Part shown: piece by piece, positions 7,020-14,661 of the stretch
Layout of the letters: the number at the start of each line of letters is the position of its first letter
Position numbering within the stretch: the stretch's first letter is position 1
NCBI RefSeq assembly: GCF_016613415.1
Contig: NZ_JACWCT010000121.1
Coordinates: 1-35,604, forward strand
From: Methylobacterium ajmalii
GTDB lineage: Bacteria; Pseudomonadota; Alphaproteobacteria; Rhizobiales; Beijerinckiaceae
Direction: 5' to 3'
Length of the DNA: 35,604 nucleotides
Notes under the pieces: model-generated
Databases searched by the model: none
Told to the model about the DNA's origin: nothing
What the model saw: only the letters and a program-made list of their open reading frames with translations
Translations under genes and position numbers: made by a program

Positions 7020-8021
7020 CTACTCCGCCGCCTCGCTGCGCAGCTCGCGCGGCAGCGGGAAGACCATGTCCTCGGTCGTGGTCGAGACCGTGTCGACCGT
7101 GACCTCGTAGCGGGTCGCGAAGGCGTCGATGATCTCTTCCACCAGCACCTCGGGGGCCGAGGCGCCGGCGGTCAGGCCGAGGCGGCGGATGTCGGAGAAC
7201 GCCTCCCAGTCCAGGTCCTCGGCGCGGTTGACGAGCCGGGTGATCGGGCAGCCGACCCGCTCGGCGACCTCGCGCAGGCGCTGCGAGTTCGAGGAATTCG
7301 AAGAACCGACGACGATCAGCGCGTCAACGAGGGGGGCCACCTGCTTCACCGCCTCCTGGCGGTTGGTGGTGGCGTAGCAGATGTCGTCCTTGTGCGGACC
7401 GACGATCTTGGGGAACTTCTGCTTCAACGCCTCGACGATGTGGTGGGTGTCGTCGACCGAGAGGGTGGTCTGGGTCACCCAGGCGAGGTTGTCGCGGCTC
7501 TCGGGCTCCAGCGCCTCGATCTGCTCGATATCCTCCACCAGGGTGATCGAGCCCTTGGGCAGCTGGCCCATGGTGCCGACGACCTCCGGATGGCCGGAAT
7601 GGCCGACCAGCAGCACGTGACGGCCGCGCTTGTGGTGGATCTCGGCCTCGCGGTGGACCTTGGTCACCAGCGGGCAGGTCGCGTCGATGGTGGTGAGCCC
7701 GCGGGAGTTCGCGTTCTGCGGCACGGTCTTGGCCACGCCGTGGGCGGAGAAGATCACCGGGGCCTTGCCGTCCGGCACCTCGTCGAGCTCGGCGACGAAG
7801 ACCGCGCCTTTGCGCTTCAGGCTCTCGACCACGTACTTGTTGTGCACGATCTCGTGCCGCACGTAGACGGGCGGCCCGTAGAGGGCCAGCGCCCGCTCGA
7901 CGACGTCGATGGCCCGCACCACGCCGGCGCAGAACCCGCGCGGGGCGCAGAGGAGGATCTCGAGGGGCGGCTTCGCGGGCGCGGCGGCACCGGCGTCGGT
8001 CTGGTTCACGGAGGCGCTCAT
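7020..8021 (-). CDS. ispH: 4-hydroxy-3-methylbut-2-enyl diphosphate reductase
   Basis: The last enzyme of the non-mevalonate (MEP) isoprenoid pathway, 333 residues, converting HMBPP into IPP and DMAPP with a 4Fe-4S cluster in the cytoplasm. The three cluster-binding cysteines are visible in [32 protein letters not shown] and [14 protein letters not shown]. Other family signatures are [51 protein letters not shown] and [17 protein letters not shown]. The N-terminal 20 or so residues are a low-complexity extension before the conserved start. It is divergent from the kefB-like gene across 245 bp. It is followed by the repeat at 6861-6990 and thrB. No strong ribosome binding site precedes the ATG. 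Confidence 0.97.
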   Translation of the reverse strand: MSASVNQTDAGAAAPAKPPLEILLCAPRGFCAGVVRAIDVVERALALYGPPVYVRHEIVHNKYVVESLKRKGAVFVAELDEVPDGKAPVIFSAHGVAKTVPQNANSRGLTTIDATCPLVTKVHREAEIHHKRGRHVLLVGHSGHPEVVGTMGQLPKGSITLVEDIEQIEALEPESRDNLAWVTQTTLSVDDTHHIVEALKQKFPKIVGPHKDDICYATTNRQEAVKQVAPLVDALIVVGSSNSSNSQRLREVAERVGCPITRLVNRAEDLDWEAFSDIRRLGLTAGASAPEVLVEEIIDAFATRYEVTVDTVSTTTEDMVFPLPRELRSEAAE

Positions 8022-8266
8022 GATCCGGGATGTGGCGAGGCGGGGCGGCCCCTGTCAACCTCTTGTGCCATGCATTCGCGCAGATCCCTAGCGCGCGCCC
8101 GCGACACCCGGCCCGCAACGTCACCCGCGGCAGGCGCCTCGGGCGGGAAGGGACCGAGGACACGGCCGCATCGCCGCGCCCGCGCCGAACCGGGTTCGCC
8201 CGCGGGCCCCGTTCGGGTTAAGGGAGGGAGCCTAAGCCGACCTCGAACCCGGGAGACCCCCGCGCG

Positions 8267-10126
8267 ATGGCGACCGCCGCCGACCACGCCAGCTTCCTGC
8301 CGCCGGTCCTCACCTTCCTGTCCGCCGCGGTGATCGGCGTGCCGATCTTCCGCCTGCTCGGGCAGAGCGCGGTGCTGGGCTACCTCGTGGCCGGCGTCGT
8401 CATCGGCCCCTCGGGCCTGTCGCTGATCACCGAGCCGGAGACCGCCCGCAGCGTCTCGGAGCTCGGGGTGGTGCTGCTCCTGTTCATCGTCGGGCTGGAG
8501 CTCGAGATCTCGCGGCTGATCTCGCTGCGGCGCGACATCCTGGGCCTCGGCACGCTCCAGCTCGGGCTCTGCGCCCTGGCGCTCGGGGGCTTGGGCTTCC
8601 TCACCGGCCTGTCGGCGGGGGCCGCGACCGTGATCGGCATCGCGCTCGCGCTCTCGGCGACCGCGGTGGCGCTGCAGCTCCTGGAGGAACGGCGCGACCT
8701 CGCCTCGCCCTACGGCCAGCGCGCCTTCGCGGTGCTGCTGTTCCAGGACCTCTCGATCGTCGGCATCCTGGCCTTCCTGCCGCTGATCGCCCAGACCGGC
8801 CCGTCGGGCGGCGGCGAGGCCTGGATCGGCACCGCCCTGCAATCGGCCGGGACGGCGGTGGCGGCGGTGATCGGGGTGGTGCTGGTCGGCCGCTACGGCC
8901 TCAACCCGTTCTTCCGGCTCTTGGCCGCCAGCGGCGCCCGCGAGGTGATGACGGCGGCCGCCCTCCTCGTGGTGCTCGGCACCGCGCTCCTGATGGAGGA
9001 GGTCGGGCTGTCGATGGCGATGGGGGCGTTCCTCGCCGGGCTGCTGCTCGCCGAATCGAACTTCCGCCACCAGCTCGAGGCCGACATCGAGCCGTTCCGC
9101 GGCATGCTGCTCGGCCTGTTCTTCATGAGCGTCGGCATGTCGATCGACCTCACCCTGGTGATGCAGAACTGGCTCGGCCTGTTCCTCGCCACGCTGGGGG
9201 CGATCCTGATCAAGGTCGCGCTGGTCGCCGGGCTCTTCCGTCTGTTCGGCTCGTCCTGGCTCGACGGCCTGCGCGGTGCCGCCGTGCTGGCGCCGGCGGG
9301 CGAGTTCGCCTTCGTGCTCCTGCCGGTGGGCCAGGAGCTCGGCCTCGTCGACGGGCCGTCCGGGCGGCTCGCCATCGCGCTCGCGGCCATCACCATGCTG
9401 ATCGGGCCGATCGGCGCCAAGGTCCTCGACGGGGTGCTGTCGCGGCGCGCCACCGCGCCCCTCGAACCCGAGCACGAGGTGATCGAGGATGCCGAGGCCC
9501 GCGTCCTGGTGATCGGCTTCGGCCGCTTCGGCCACATCCTCAACCAGGTGCTGCTGGCCCAAGGGCTCAGCGTCACGGTGATCGACAAGGACGTCGAGCA
9601 GATCCGCAGCGCCGCCCGCTTCGGCTTCCGGGTCTATTACGGCGACGGCACCCGCCTCGACGTGCTGCGCTCGTCCGGCGCCGGCAAGGCCGAGGTGGTC
9701 TGCATCTGCATCGACGATCCGGAGGCCACCCTCAAGATCGTCGACCTCGTCCACGCCGAGTTCCCGGCGGCGCGCACCTACGTGCGGGTGTTCGACCGCG
9801 TGCAGGCGATCGAGGCGATGGGCCGCGACGTCGACTACCAGATCCGCGAGACCTTCGAATCGGCCCTCGCCTTCGGGCGCGCCACCCTGGAGGCGCTCGG
9901 CCTCTCGGCCGAGGAGGCGGCCCGCACCGTCGACGACGTGCGCAAGCGCGACCTCGCCCGGCTGGTGCTGCAGCAGGCCGGCGATCCCCTCGACCGGGCC
10001 GACCCGCTGCGCAGCCTGGTGCGGATCAAGCCCGAGCCCCTGACCGCGCCGCTCCACGCCTCGCACGGCCTCAACCCGGAGACCGAGGACATCATCGCCC
10101 GCGAGCGGGCCGGCGCCGATGGGTGA
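8267..10126 (+). CDS. CPA2-family cation:proton antiporter, KefB/KefC-like
   Basis: A 619-residue inner-membrane antiporter of the CPA2 family. Residues 1 to about 400 are a run of hydrophobic helices of the Na+/H+ exchanger domain, beginning FLPPVLTFLSAAVIGVPIF and including GYLVAGVVIGPSGL, ELGVVLLLFIVGLELE and LLGLFFMSVGMSIDL. From about 412 there is a cytoplasmic TrkA-N (RCK) domain with the Rossmann motif VLVIGFGRFGHI and VTVIDKDVEQI, which binds a dinucleotide and gates transport. Its C-terminal 90 residues are a helical extension (ETFESALAFGRATLEALGL). The domain order matches the K+-efflux systems KefB and KefC; no ancillary KefF/G gene is seen nearby. Its stop overlaps the MATE gene start by eight bases, so the two transporters are co-expressed. 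Confidence 0.92.
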   Translation: MATAADHASFLPPVLTFLSAAVIGVPIFRLLGQSAVLGYLVAGVVIGPSGLSLITEPETARSVSELGVVLLLFIVGLELEISRLISLRRDILGLGTLQLGLCALALGGLGFLTGLSAGAATVIGIALALSATAVALQLLEERRDLASPYGQRAFAVLLFQDLSIVGILAFLPLIAQTGPSGGGEAWIGTALQSAGTAVAAVIGVVLVGRYGLNPFFRLLAASGAREVMTAAALLVVLGTALLMEEVGLSMAMGAFLAGLLLAESNFRHQLEADIEPFRGMLLGLFFMSVGMSIDLTLVMQNWLGLFLATLGAILIKVALVAGLFRLFGSSWLDGLRGAAVLAPAGEFAFVLLPVGQELGLVDGPSGRLAIALAAITMLIGPIGAKVLDGVLSRRATAPLEPEHEVIEDAEARVLVIGFGRFGHILNQVLLAQGLSVTVIDKDVEQIRSAARFGFRVYYGDGTRLDVLRSSGAGKAEVVCICIDDPEATLKIVDLVHAEFPAARTYVRVFDRVQAIEAMGRDVDYQIRETFESALAFGRATLEALGLSAEEAARTVDDVRKRDLARLVLQQAGDPLDRADPLRSLVRIKPEPLTAPLHASHGLNPETEDIIARERAGADG

Positions 10127-11510
10127 TCCCCGCCCGCCCGGGACCGACGCCGCGCCCGCCCGCTTCGTCACCGGCTCGACGCTGCGCCACGTCGTCGTGA
10201 TGGCGGCGACGGGCTCGGTCGGCCTGATGGCGATCTTCGTCGTCGACCTCCTGTCGCTGCTCTACATCGCGCGTCTGGGCGATCCGGTACTGACCGCGGC
10301 GGTGGGGTTCGCCACCATCGTCCAGATCTTCGCGGTCTCGATCAACATCGGGATGATGATCGCGGTCGGCGCCCTGGTCTCGCGGGCGCTCGGCGCCGGC
10401 GAGGTCGAGCGGGCGCGCCGGCTCGCCGCCTCCGCCCTGGTGCTGGCGGTCGTCGCCGCGGGATTGGTGACCGGGCTGCTGCTGCCGTTCCTCGCGCCCC
10501 TCCTCCGGCTGATCGGCGCGGGCCCCGAGACCGTGCCGGCGGCCCGGACCTTCCTGTGGATCGCCCTGCCCTCGAGCCTCGCGATGGCACTCGGCATGGG
10601 GTTCTCCGGCGTGCTGCGGGCGATCGGCGACGCGCGGCGCGGCATGAACGTGACGCTCGCCGGCGCCGCGGTGACGGCCGTCCTCGATCCGCTGCTGATC
10701 TTCGGCCTGAACCTCGGGGTCGAGGGGGCGGCGATCACCGTCGTGGTCGCCCGCCTCGCCTTCGCCTGGGTGGGGTATTCCGGAGCGGTCGGCGTCCACC
10801 GGATGGTGGCGCGCCCGCGCCTCGCGGAGGTGCTCTCTGACGCCGGGCCGATCCTGCGCGTCGCGCTGCCGACCGTGCTCACCAACCTCGCCCCGCCGGT
10901 GGCGAGCGCCTTCCTCGCCCACGTCATGGCGGGGTTCGGCACCGCGACGGTCGCCGGCAACGCGGTGGTCGACCGGCTGGTGCCGGTGGCCTTCGGCGGC
11001 CTGTTCGCGCTGTCGGGCGCGGTCGGCCCGATCCTCGGCCAGAACTGGGGCGCCGGCCGCTTCGACCGGATGCGCGCGACCTTGCGCGACGCCGCCCTGG
11101 TGACCGGCCTCTACATCGCGGTGGTCTGGCTCGCCCTGCTGCTCGCCCGCGCACCGCTGACCGCCCTGTTCGGGCTCGACGGCGCCGCCGCCGACCTGCT
11201 GGCCTTCTTCTGCCTCGCGGGCGGGGCGATCTGGTTCTTCAACGGGCTCCTCTTCCTCGGCAACGCCTCGTTCAACAACCTCGGCTTCCCGCTGACGGCG
11301 AGCGCCCTCAACTGGGGCCGGGCGACGCTCGGCACCATGCCGACGGCGTGGCTCGGTGCGCATCTCGCCGGGCCGGAAGGGGCGCTGGCCGGGACCGGGA
11401 TCGGCTCGGCGCTGTTCGGGGTGGTGGGATTGGCGCTGGCGTTCCGGACGGTGGGGGTGCTGGAGCGGCGGGACGGGGCGAATGGGGAGGCGCAGGCTCC
11501 ACGGGCCTGA
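10119..11510 (+). CDS. MATE-family efflux transporter
   Basis: A 463-residue polytopic membrane protein with about 12 helices in two similar halves, as in NorM-type multidrug and toxin extrusion proteins. Characteristic stretches are LLSLLYIARLGDPVLTAAVGFATI in helix 1-2 (with the family's pattern of small residues), GFSGVLRAIGDARRGMNV, and in the second half TVAGNAVVDRLVPVAFGGLFALSGAVGPILGQNWGAGR, which contains the typical G-Q-N-x-G-A motif. It exports cationic compounds using a Na+ or H+ gradient; the substrate cannot be read. It starts inside the end of the preceding antiporter gene, giving translational coupling. The two may act together in ion or stress homeostasis, though this is inference. 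Confidence 0.93.
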   Translation: MGDPRPPGTDAAPARFVTGSTLRHVVVMAATGSVGLMAIFVVDLLSLLYIARLGDPVLTAAVGFATIVQIFAVSINIGMMIAVGALVSRALGAGEVERARRLAASALVLAVVAAGLVTGLLLPFLAPLLRLIGAGPETVPAARTFLWIALPSSLAMALGMGFSGVLRAIGDARRGMNVTLAGAAVTAVLDPLLIFGLNLGVEGAAITVVVARLAFAWVGYSGAVGVHRMVARPRLAEVLSDAGPILRVALPTVLTNLAPPVASAFLAHVMAGFGTATVAGNAVVDRLVPVAFGGLFALSGAVGPILGQNWGAGRFDRMRATLRDAALVTGLYIAVVWLALLLARAPLTALFGLDGAAADLLAFFCLAGGAIWFFNGLLFLGNASFNNLGFPLTASALNWGRATLGTMPTAWLGAHLAGPEGALAGTGIGSALFGVVGLALAFRTVGVLERRDGANGEAQAPRA

Positions 11511-11605
11511 GCGACGCCGGCCTCCGCATCGCGACGCGATGGCGCATCAATCGCCGAGCGATCAATCGCGGATCCTATGAAACCCCGATTCGAATCGCAC
11601 CGGCG

Positions 11606-12535
11606 CTACCCCGCGCTGCCGGCGAAGCGCTCGGCCATGCGATGCTTCCTGAACGCATCGGTGACCCAGTCGACGAAGGCGCGGGTCTTGGCGGGCAGCA
11701 GGGTGCGCGAGGCGTAGTAGAGCGAGATCGCACCCGCATCGGCATACCAGCGCGGGACGAGGCGGACGAGATCGCCCCGGTCCAGGGCCGGGAGCGCGTC
11801 CGGGACGGCGAGGAGCGCGACGCCGAGCCCCAGGACCGCCGCCTCGCGCATCGCGCTGGGATCGTTGACGACGACGGTCTCCCGCAGCGGCGCCATCATC
11901 GTGCGGCCTGCGTCGTCGCGCATGGTCCAGTGGCGGATGCGGCCGGTCCGCAAGGAGCGCATCACGATGCCGTCGAGAGCCTGGAGCCCGGCCGGGTCGG
12001 CCGGCAGCACCCGGTCCCGCAGGTAGATGGGCGCGGCGACCGCGACGATGTGAGCCGGGGCCAGGGTCCGGGCGACGACGCCGGGCGCCAGATCGAACCC
12101 GCCGCCGATGGCGACATCGTACCCCTCCGCCACGAGATCGATCGGCCGGTTCTCGAAGTGCCATTCGGGCTTGATGCGCGGGTAGCGGGCGAGCAGGCCC
12201 GGAAGCAGGGGTAGGACATGCATCGTCCCGAAGGTCGGCGGCAGGCTGACCTTGAGCGTGCCGGCCGCCTCCCCGCCCTCGACGGAGACGCTGGCGAGGG
12301 CGGCCTGGAGACCGTCGAGCTTGTCGGCGATGCCGAGGCGGAGGATCTCGCCCGCTTCGGTCAGGGTCAGCCGGCGCGTCGACCGGTGGAAGAGCCGCAC
12401 CCCGAGGTGGCGCTCCAGCATCGCCACGTTGCGGCTGATCGCGGCCGGCGTCAGCGACAGCCGCCGGGCGGCTTCCGAGAAGCTGCCATGCTCGGCGCTG
12501 CGCATGAAGGCTTCCAGGTTGGCGAGGGATTCCAC
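11606..12535 (-). CDS. LysR-family transcriptional regulator
   Basis: A LysR-type regulator of about 309 residues. The N-terminal winged helix reads ESLANLEAFMRSAEHGSF then EAARRLSLTPAAISRNVAML, with the family's helix-turn-helix; an effector-binding domain follows from about residue 85 (GTLKVSLPPTFGTMHVLPLL). I use the GTG at 12533-12535. The frame is open to an ATG at 12569-12571, but the 12 extra residues do not fit the family, and a 21-bp palindrome (12543-12563) would then lie inside the gene. The regulator is divergent from the SDR gene and most likely controls it and itself through this palindrome. The effector is unknown. Confidence 0.9.
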   Translation of the reverse strand: MESLANLEAFMRSAEHGSFSEAARRLSLTPAAISRNVAMLERHLGVRLFHRSTRRLTLTEAGEILRLGIADKLDGLQAALASVSVEGGEAAGTLKVSLPPTFGTMHVLPLLPGLLARYPRIKPEWHFENRPIDLVAEGYDVAIGGGFDLAPGVVARTLAPAHIVAVAAPIYLRDRVLPADPAGLQALDGIVMRSLRTGRIRHWTMRDDAGRTMMAPLRETVVVNDPSAMREAAVLGLGVALLAVPDALPALDRGDLVRLVPRWYADAGAISLYYASRTLLPAKTRAFVDWVTDAFRKHRMAERFAGSAG

Positions 12536-12542
12536 AGCGGCA

Positions 12543-12563
12543 CCTTCAACGGATCGTTGAAGG
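12543..12563. promoter_or_regulatory. LysR-type operator palindrome
   Basis: CCTTCAACG at 12543-12551 and its exact complement CGTTGAAGG at 12555-12563 flank GAT. The core TTCAAC-N5-GTTGAA is a good T-N11-A LysR box. It lies just upstream of the lysR GTG and within the 110-bp region shared with the SDR gene. Confidence 0.7.
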
Positions 12564-12645
12564 CATAACAACCCGTCGGCGGCTAATCCAGGACGAGGGG
12601 ACGGGCCATTCTTCCCGCCATCGAACCTGCGATGGAGCGACGACC

Positions 12646-13410
12646 GTGATCCAAGCCTCCCATTCCCAAGCCGGCAAGCTCGCCGGCAAGACCGCCCTCG
12701 TGACCGGCGGCTCCCGTTCCATCGGTGCCGCCGTCGCCCGGCGGCTGGCGGCCGAGGGCGCCGCGGTGGCGCTGACCTACAGCGCCTCGCCAGGACGGGC
12801 GGCGCAGGTGGTGGCGGATATCGAGGCCGCCGGGGGTACGGCCCTGGCGATCGAGGCCGATGGCGGCGATCCCGCTGCCGTCCGGGCGGCCGTTGCCCGG
12901 ACGGTCGAGTCCCTCGGCGGCCTCGACATCCTGGTCAACAACGCCGGAATCGCCCTCAACGCCCCGATCGAGGAGGTGCGGTTTACCGATTACGAGCGGA
13001 TGCTCGCGGTCAACGTGACGGGCGTGTTCGTCGCCACCCAGGAAGCGGTGCGCCACATGAAGGCGGGTGGCCGGATCATCCACATCGGTTCGTCAATGAC
13101 GCGGTACGCCGCCTTCCCGACGGCCTCGGTCTACACGCTGACCAAGGGCGCGGTATCGGGCTTCAACCGCAGCCTGGCGCGCGATCTCGGCCCGAAGGGG
13201 ATCACCGTCAACACCGTGCATCCCGGTCCGACTGATACCGACATGAACCCGGCCGACGGGCCGGTCGCGGCCCTCGTCGGCCCCGGCATGGCGATCGGCC
13301 GCTACGGACGGCCGGACGAGGTCGCCAGCGTCGTCGCCTTCCTGGCGAGCCCCGAGGCAGCCTTCGTGACCGGCGCGGACATCGTCGCCGATGGCGGCCT
13401 CACCGCCTGA
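12646..13410 (+). CDS. SDR-family NAD(P)-dependent oxidoreductase
   Basis: A classical short-chain dehydrogenase/reductase of 254 residues, GTG start with GGAG upstream. It has the cofactor-binding motif TGGSRSIG (T-G-G-x-x-x-I-G), NNAG at the central strand, the catalytic Ser in HIGSS, the YxxxK motif as YTLTK, and the C-terminal GADIVADGG. The length is standard. Family members reduce or oxidise alcohols, ketones or acyl groups with NAD(P)H; the substrate cannot be told. It is divergent from a LysR regulator and is followed by a degenerate oxidoreductase remnant and a SnoaL-like gene, all on one strand with short gaps. An SDR under LysR control is a common arrangement in detoxification of carbonyl compounds. 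Confidence 0.92.
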   Translation: MIQASHSQAGKLAGKTALVTGGSRSIGAAVARRLAAEGAAVALTYSASPGRAAQVVADIEAAGGTALAIEADGGDPAAVRAAVARTVESLGGLDILVNNAGIALNAPIEEVRFTDYERMLAVNVTGVFVATQEAVRHMKAGGRIIHIGSSMTRYAAFPTASVYTLTKGAVSGFNRSLARDLGPKGITVNTVHPGPTDTDMNPADGPVAALVGPGMAIGRYGRPDEVASVVAFLASPEAAFVTGADIVADGGLTA

Positions 13411-13440
13411 CCCGGGCCCATCCCGGGAAGGATCGAGATC

Positions 13441-13631
13441 ATGCCCAGTCCCGGCATCATCGGCGCGGGCCGGATCAGCCGCGCCGTCGCCTCCGCACTC
13501 GCCCGGCGCGGCATCACGGCCATGCTTGCGAGCCGCCGCAGCCCGGACAGCCTGCGGGAGACCGTCGTCGCCCTCGACCCGATCGTCGCGGCACGCCGCT
13601 GCCGGCCCTCGACCTCGTGACGCGCGACTGA
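13441..13631 (+). pseudogene. Remnant of a dinucleotide-binding (F420/NADP-type) oxidoreductase
   Basis: A short frame with an AAGGA ribosome binding site opens at 13441 and stops at 13620 after 59 residues. The first 50 or so residues are the N-terminal Rossmann segment of NADP/F420-type oxidoreductases: GIIGAGRISRAVASALARRG followed by a strand and ASRRSPDSLRETV. Full members have around 200 residues, so this is badly truncated. Near 13594 the reading changes to Arg/Cys-rich sequence. A different frame from about there reads GTPLPALDLVTRD and stops at 13631, with G or C at every third position, so a small insertion or deletion probably also occurred. The rest of the gene is absent. Position between the SDR and SnoaL genes suggests the intact operon once had three enzymes. 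Confidence 0.6.
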
Positions 13632-13667
13632 ACGCGCGGTTCATTCGCCATCGAAGGATGCATCACC

Positions 13668-14069
13668 ATGTCAGACACCGATCCGGCCACCAGCGACACA
13701 CCGGAGCCCGATTTCGACGGCGTGCTCCGGGCCAACCTGGAGCGCGTCTTCAACGAGCGTGACGCCGGGCGACGGGCGACCGCCCTGGCCGAGCTCTTCG
13801 TCGACGAGCCGGTCATGTACGAGCCCGCCGGCGTCGTGGAGGGCCGCGACGCGATCGCTGCGGTCGCCGGAGCCCTGCTGGAGCGGTTCGGCCCGACCTT
13901 CCGCTTCGTGCCGACCGGCCGGGCCGTCGGTCATCATGGCCTGGGCTCGCTGTCCTGGCAGGCCGGCCCCAAGGGCGAGCCGGTCACCGTGACCGGGGCC
14001 GACGTGGCCGAGATCGTGGAGGGCCGGATCGCCCGCCTGTGGGTACTCCTCAACCCGCCGGTCGACTGA
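13668..14069 (+). CDS. SnoaL-like (NTF2-fold) protein
   Basis: A 133-residue protein resembling SnoaL-like/nuclear transport factor 2 family proteins. It has an N-terminal helix (FDGVLRANLERVFNERDAG), the element ALAELFVDEPVMYEPAGVVEGRDAIAAVAGALLERFG and strands TFRFVPTGRAVGHHGLGSLSW, VTGADVAEIVEGRIARLWVLL. This arrangement of a small alpha/beta cone with a Gly-Arg-Asp-Ala-Ile turn is typical of the group. Members are small cytoplasmic enzymes or binding proteins with very varied substrates, so no reaction is assigned. It starts with ATG and an AAGGA ribosome binding site and follows the SDR and the remnant gene, probably as part of one operon. Its stop is followed by a small hairpin (CTCTC 14111-14115 with GAGAG 14124-14128). 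Confidence 0.8.
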   Translation: MSDTDPATSDTPEPDFDGVLRANLERVFNERDAGRRATALAELFVDEPVMYEPAGVVEGRDAIAAVAGALLERFGPTFRFVPTGRAVGHHGLGSLSWQAGPKGEPVTVTGADVAEIVEGRIARLWVLLNPPVD

Positions 14070-14175
14070 GGTCGCCCCCGATCGTCGCGCGCTCCGGACA
14101 GGGTTGGCCCCTCTCCCGGCCGCGAGAGAGGAGCGTGGCGCGCCGTCGGCCGGGCGATTCGTCAGCGCAGGCGCC

Positions 14176-14502
14176 TCAATGCCCCCTCCCCTCCACCGCC
14201 CGCCCATCCCGGGCGGCGACGCGCAGGCTCACGGGCGGCGGCGGGAGCTGGCGCCGGGTGCGACGTCGATGCACCAGGGGCACGGTCGGATCCTGCATGA
14301 ACGGCAGGTCGAGGGCGCCCATCACGTCGTTGCGGGTCAGCCCGATGTCTTTCAGGCCGCGGTCATCGAGCTCGGCGAGGCGGTAGGCGGCGCGGCGGTT
14401 GATCCACAGGACGACGATCCGCGCCACGATCTGCGCGGCCTTGCGGCCGTAGCCGGGCGCCAGCGCGAGAACACCGAAGAGGGGAGCAAAGCTGATCGTC
14501 AT
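14176..14502 (-). CDS. DUF1127-domain protein
   Basis: A small basic protein of about 108 residues. The DUF1127 core is INRRAAYRLAELDDRGLKDIG and then LTRNDV; this short helical motif is common in alphaproteobacteria, often in arginine-rich proteins tied to RNA or stress responses, though its function is not well understood. I use the ATG at 14500-14502 (MTISFAPLFG) because GGAG lies six bases upstream; the frame is open to 14574 but the extra residues are not conserved-looking. A hydrophobic stretch near the start (FAPLFGVLALAPGYG) precedes the core. The C-terminal 40 residues are an unusual Arg/Pro-rich tail beyond the normal motif. It is divergent from a LysR gene. Confidence 0.8.
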   Translation of the reverse strand: MTISFAPLFGVLALAPGYGRKAAQIVARIVVLWINRRAAYRLAELDDRGLKDIGLTRNDVMGALDLPFMQDPTVPLVHRRRTRRQLPPPPVSLRVAARDGRAVEGRGH

Positions 14503-14610
14503 CGTGATCTCCGGCGGGAGCTGTCGGCGAACCTCGTCATGCGCCGGCCATCGCTCTTCCGCTGCGTCCGTCATAGCGCCGCTTGGTCGATGCGTTGAGC
14601 GAATGCTTGA

Positions 14611-14623
14611 GATGTGTCACATC
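14611..14623. promoter_or_regulatory. Palindrome in DUF1127-lysR intergenic region
   Basis: GATGTG-T-CACATC is a perfect 6-1-6 inverted repeat between two divergent start regions. It is a candidate site for the LysR regulator encoded at 14662. The region from 14503 to 14661 contains no gene. Confidence 0.45.
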
Positions 14624-14661
14624 ACGGGAATTGATGCAGGAACCGACGACGGAGCCGCCCG

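Noticed and set aside
8022..8266. A riboswitch or RNA element between ispH and the antiporter gene.
   Set aside because: The stretch is GC-rich with CGGGTT-like pieces but no recognisable conserved RNA motif or convincing hairpin-terminator pair.
5802..8333. An 843-residue plus-strand open frame across thrB and ispH.
   Set aside because: It is antisense to two well-supported genes and crosses the hairpin repeat. Its sequence is low-complexity Arg/Gly/Ala/Val.
8018..10171. A 717-residue minus-strand open frame opposite the antiporter gene.
   Set aside because: The plus-strand frame has clear transmembrane helices and a TrkA-N domain; the minus-strand frame is Glu/Arg/Gly-rich shadow sequence.
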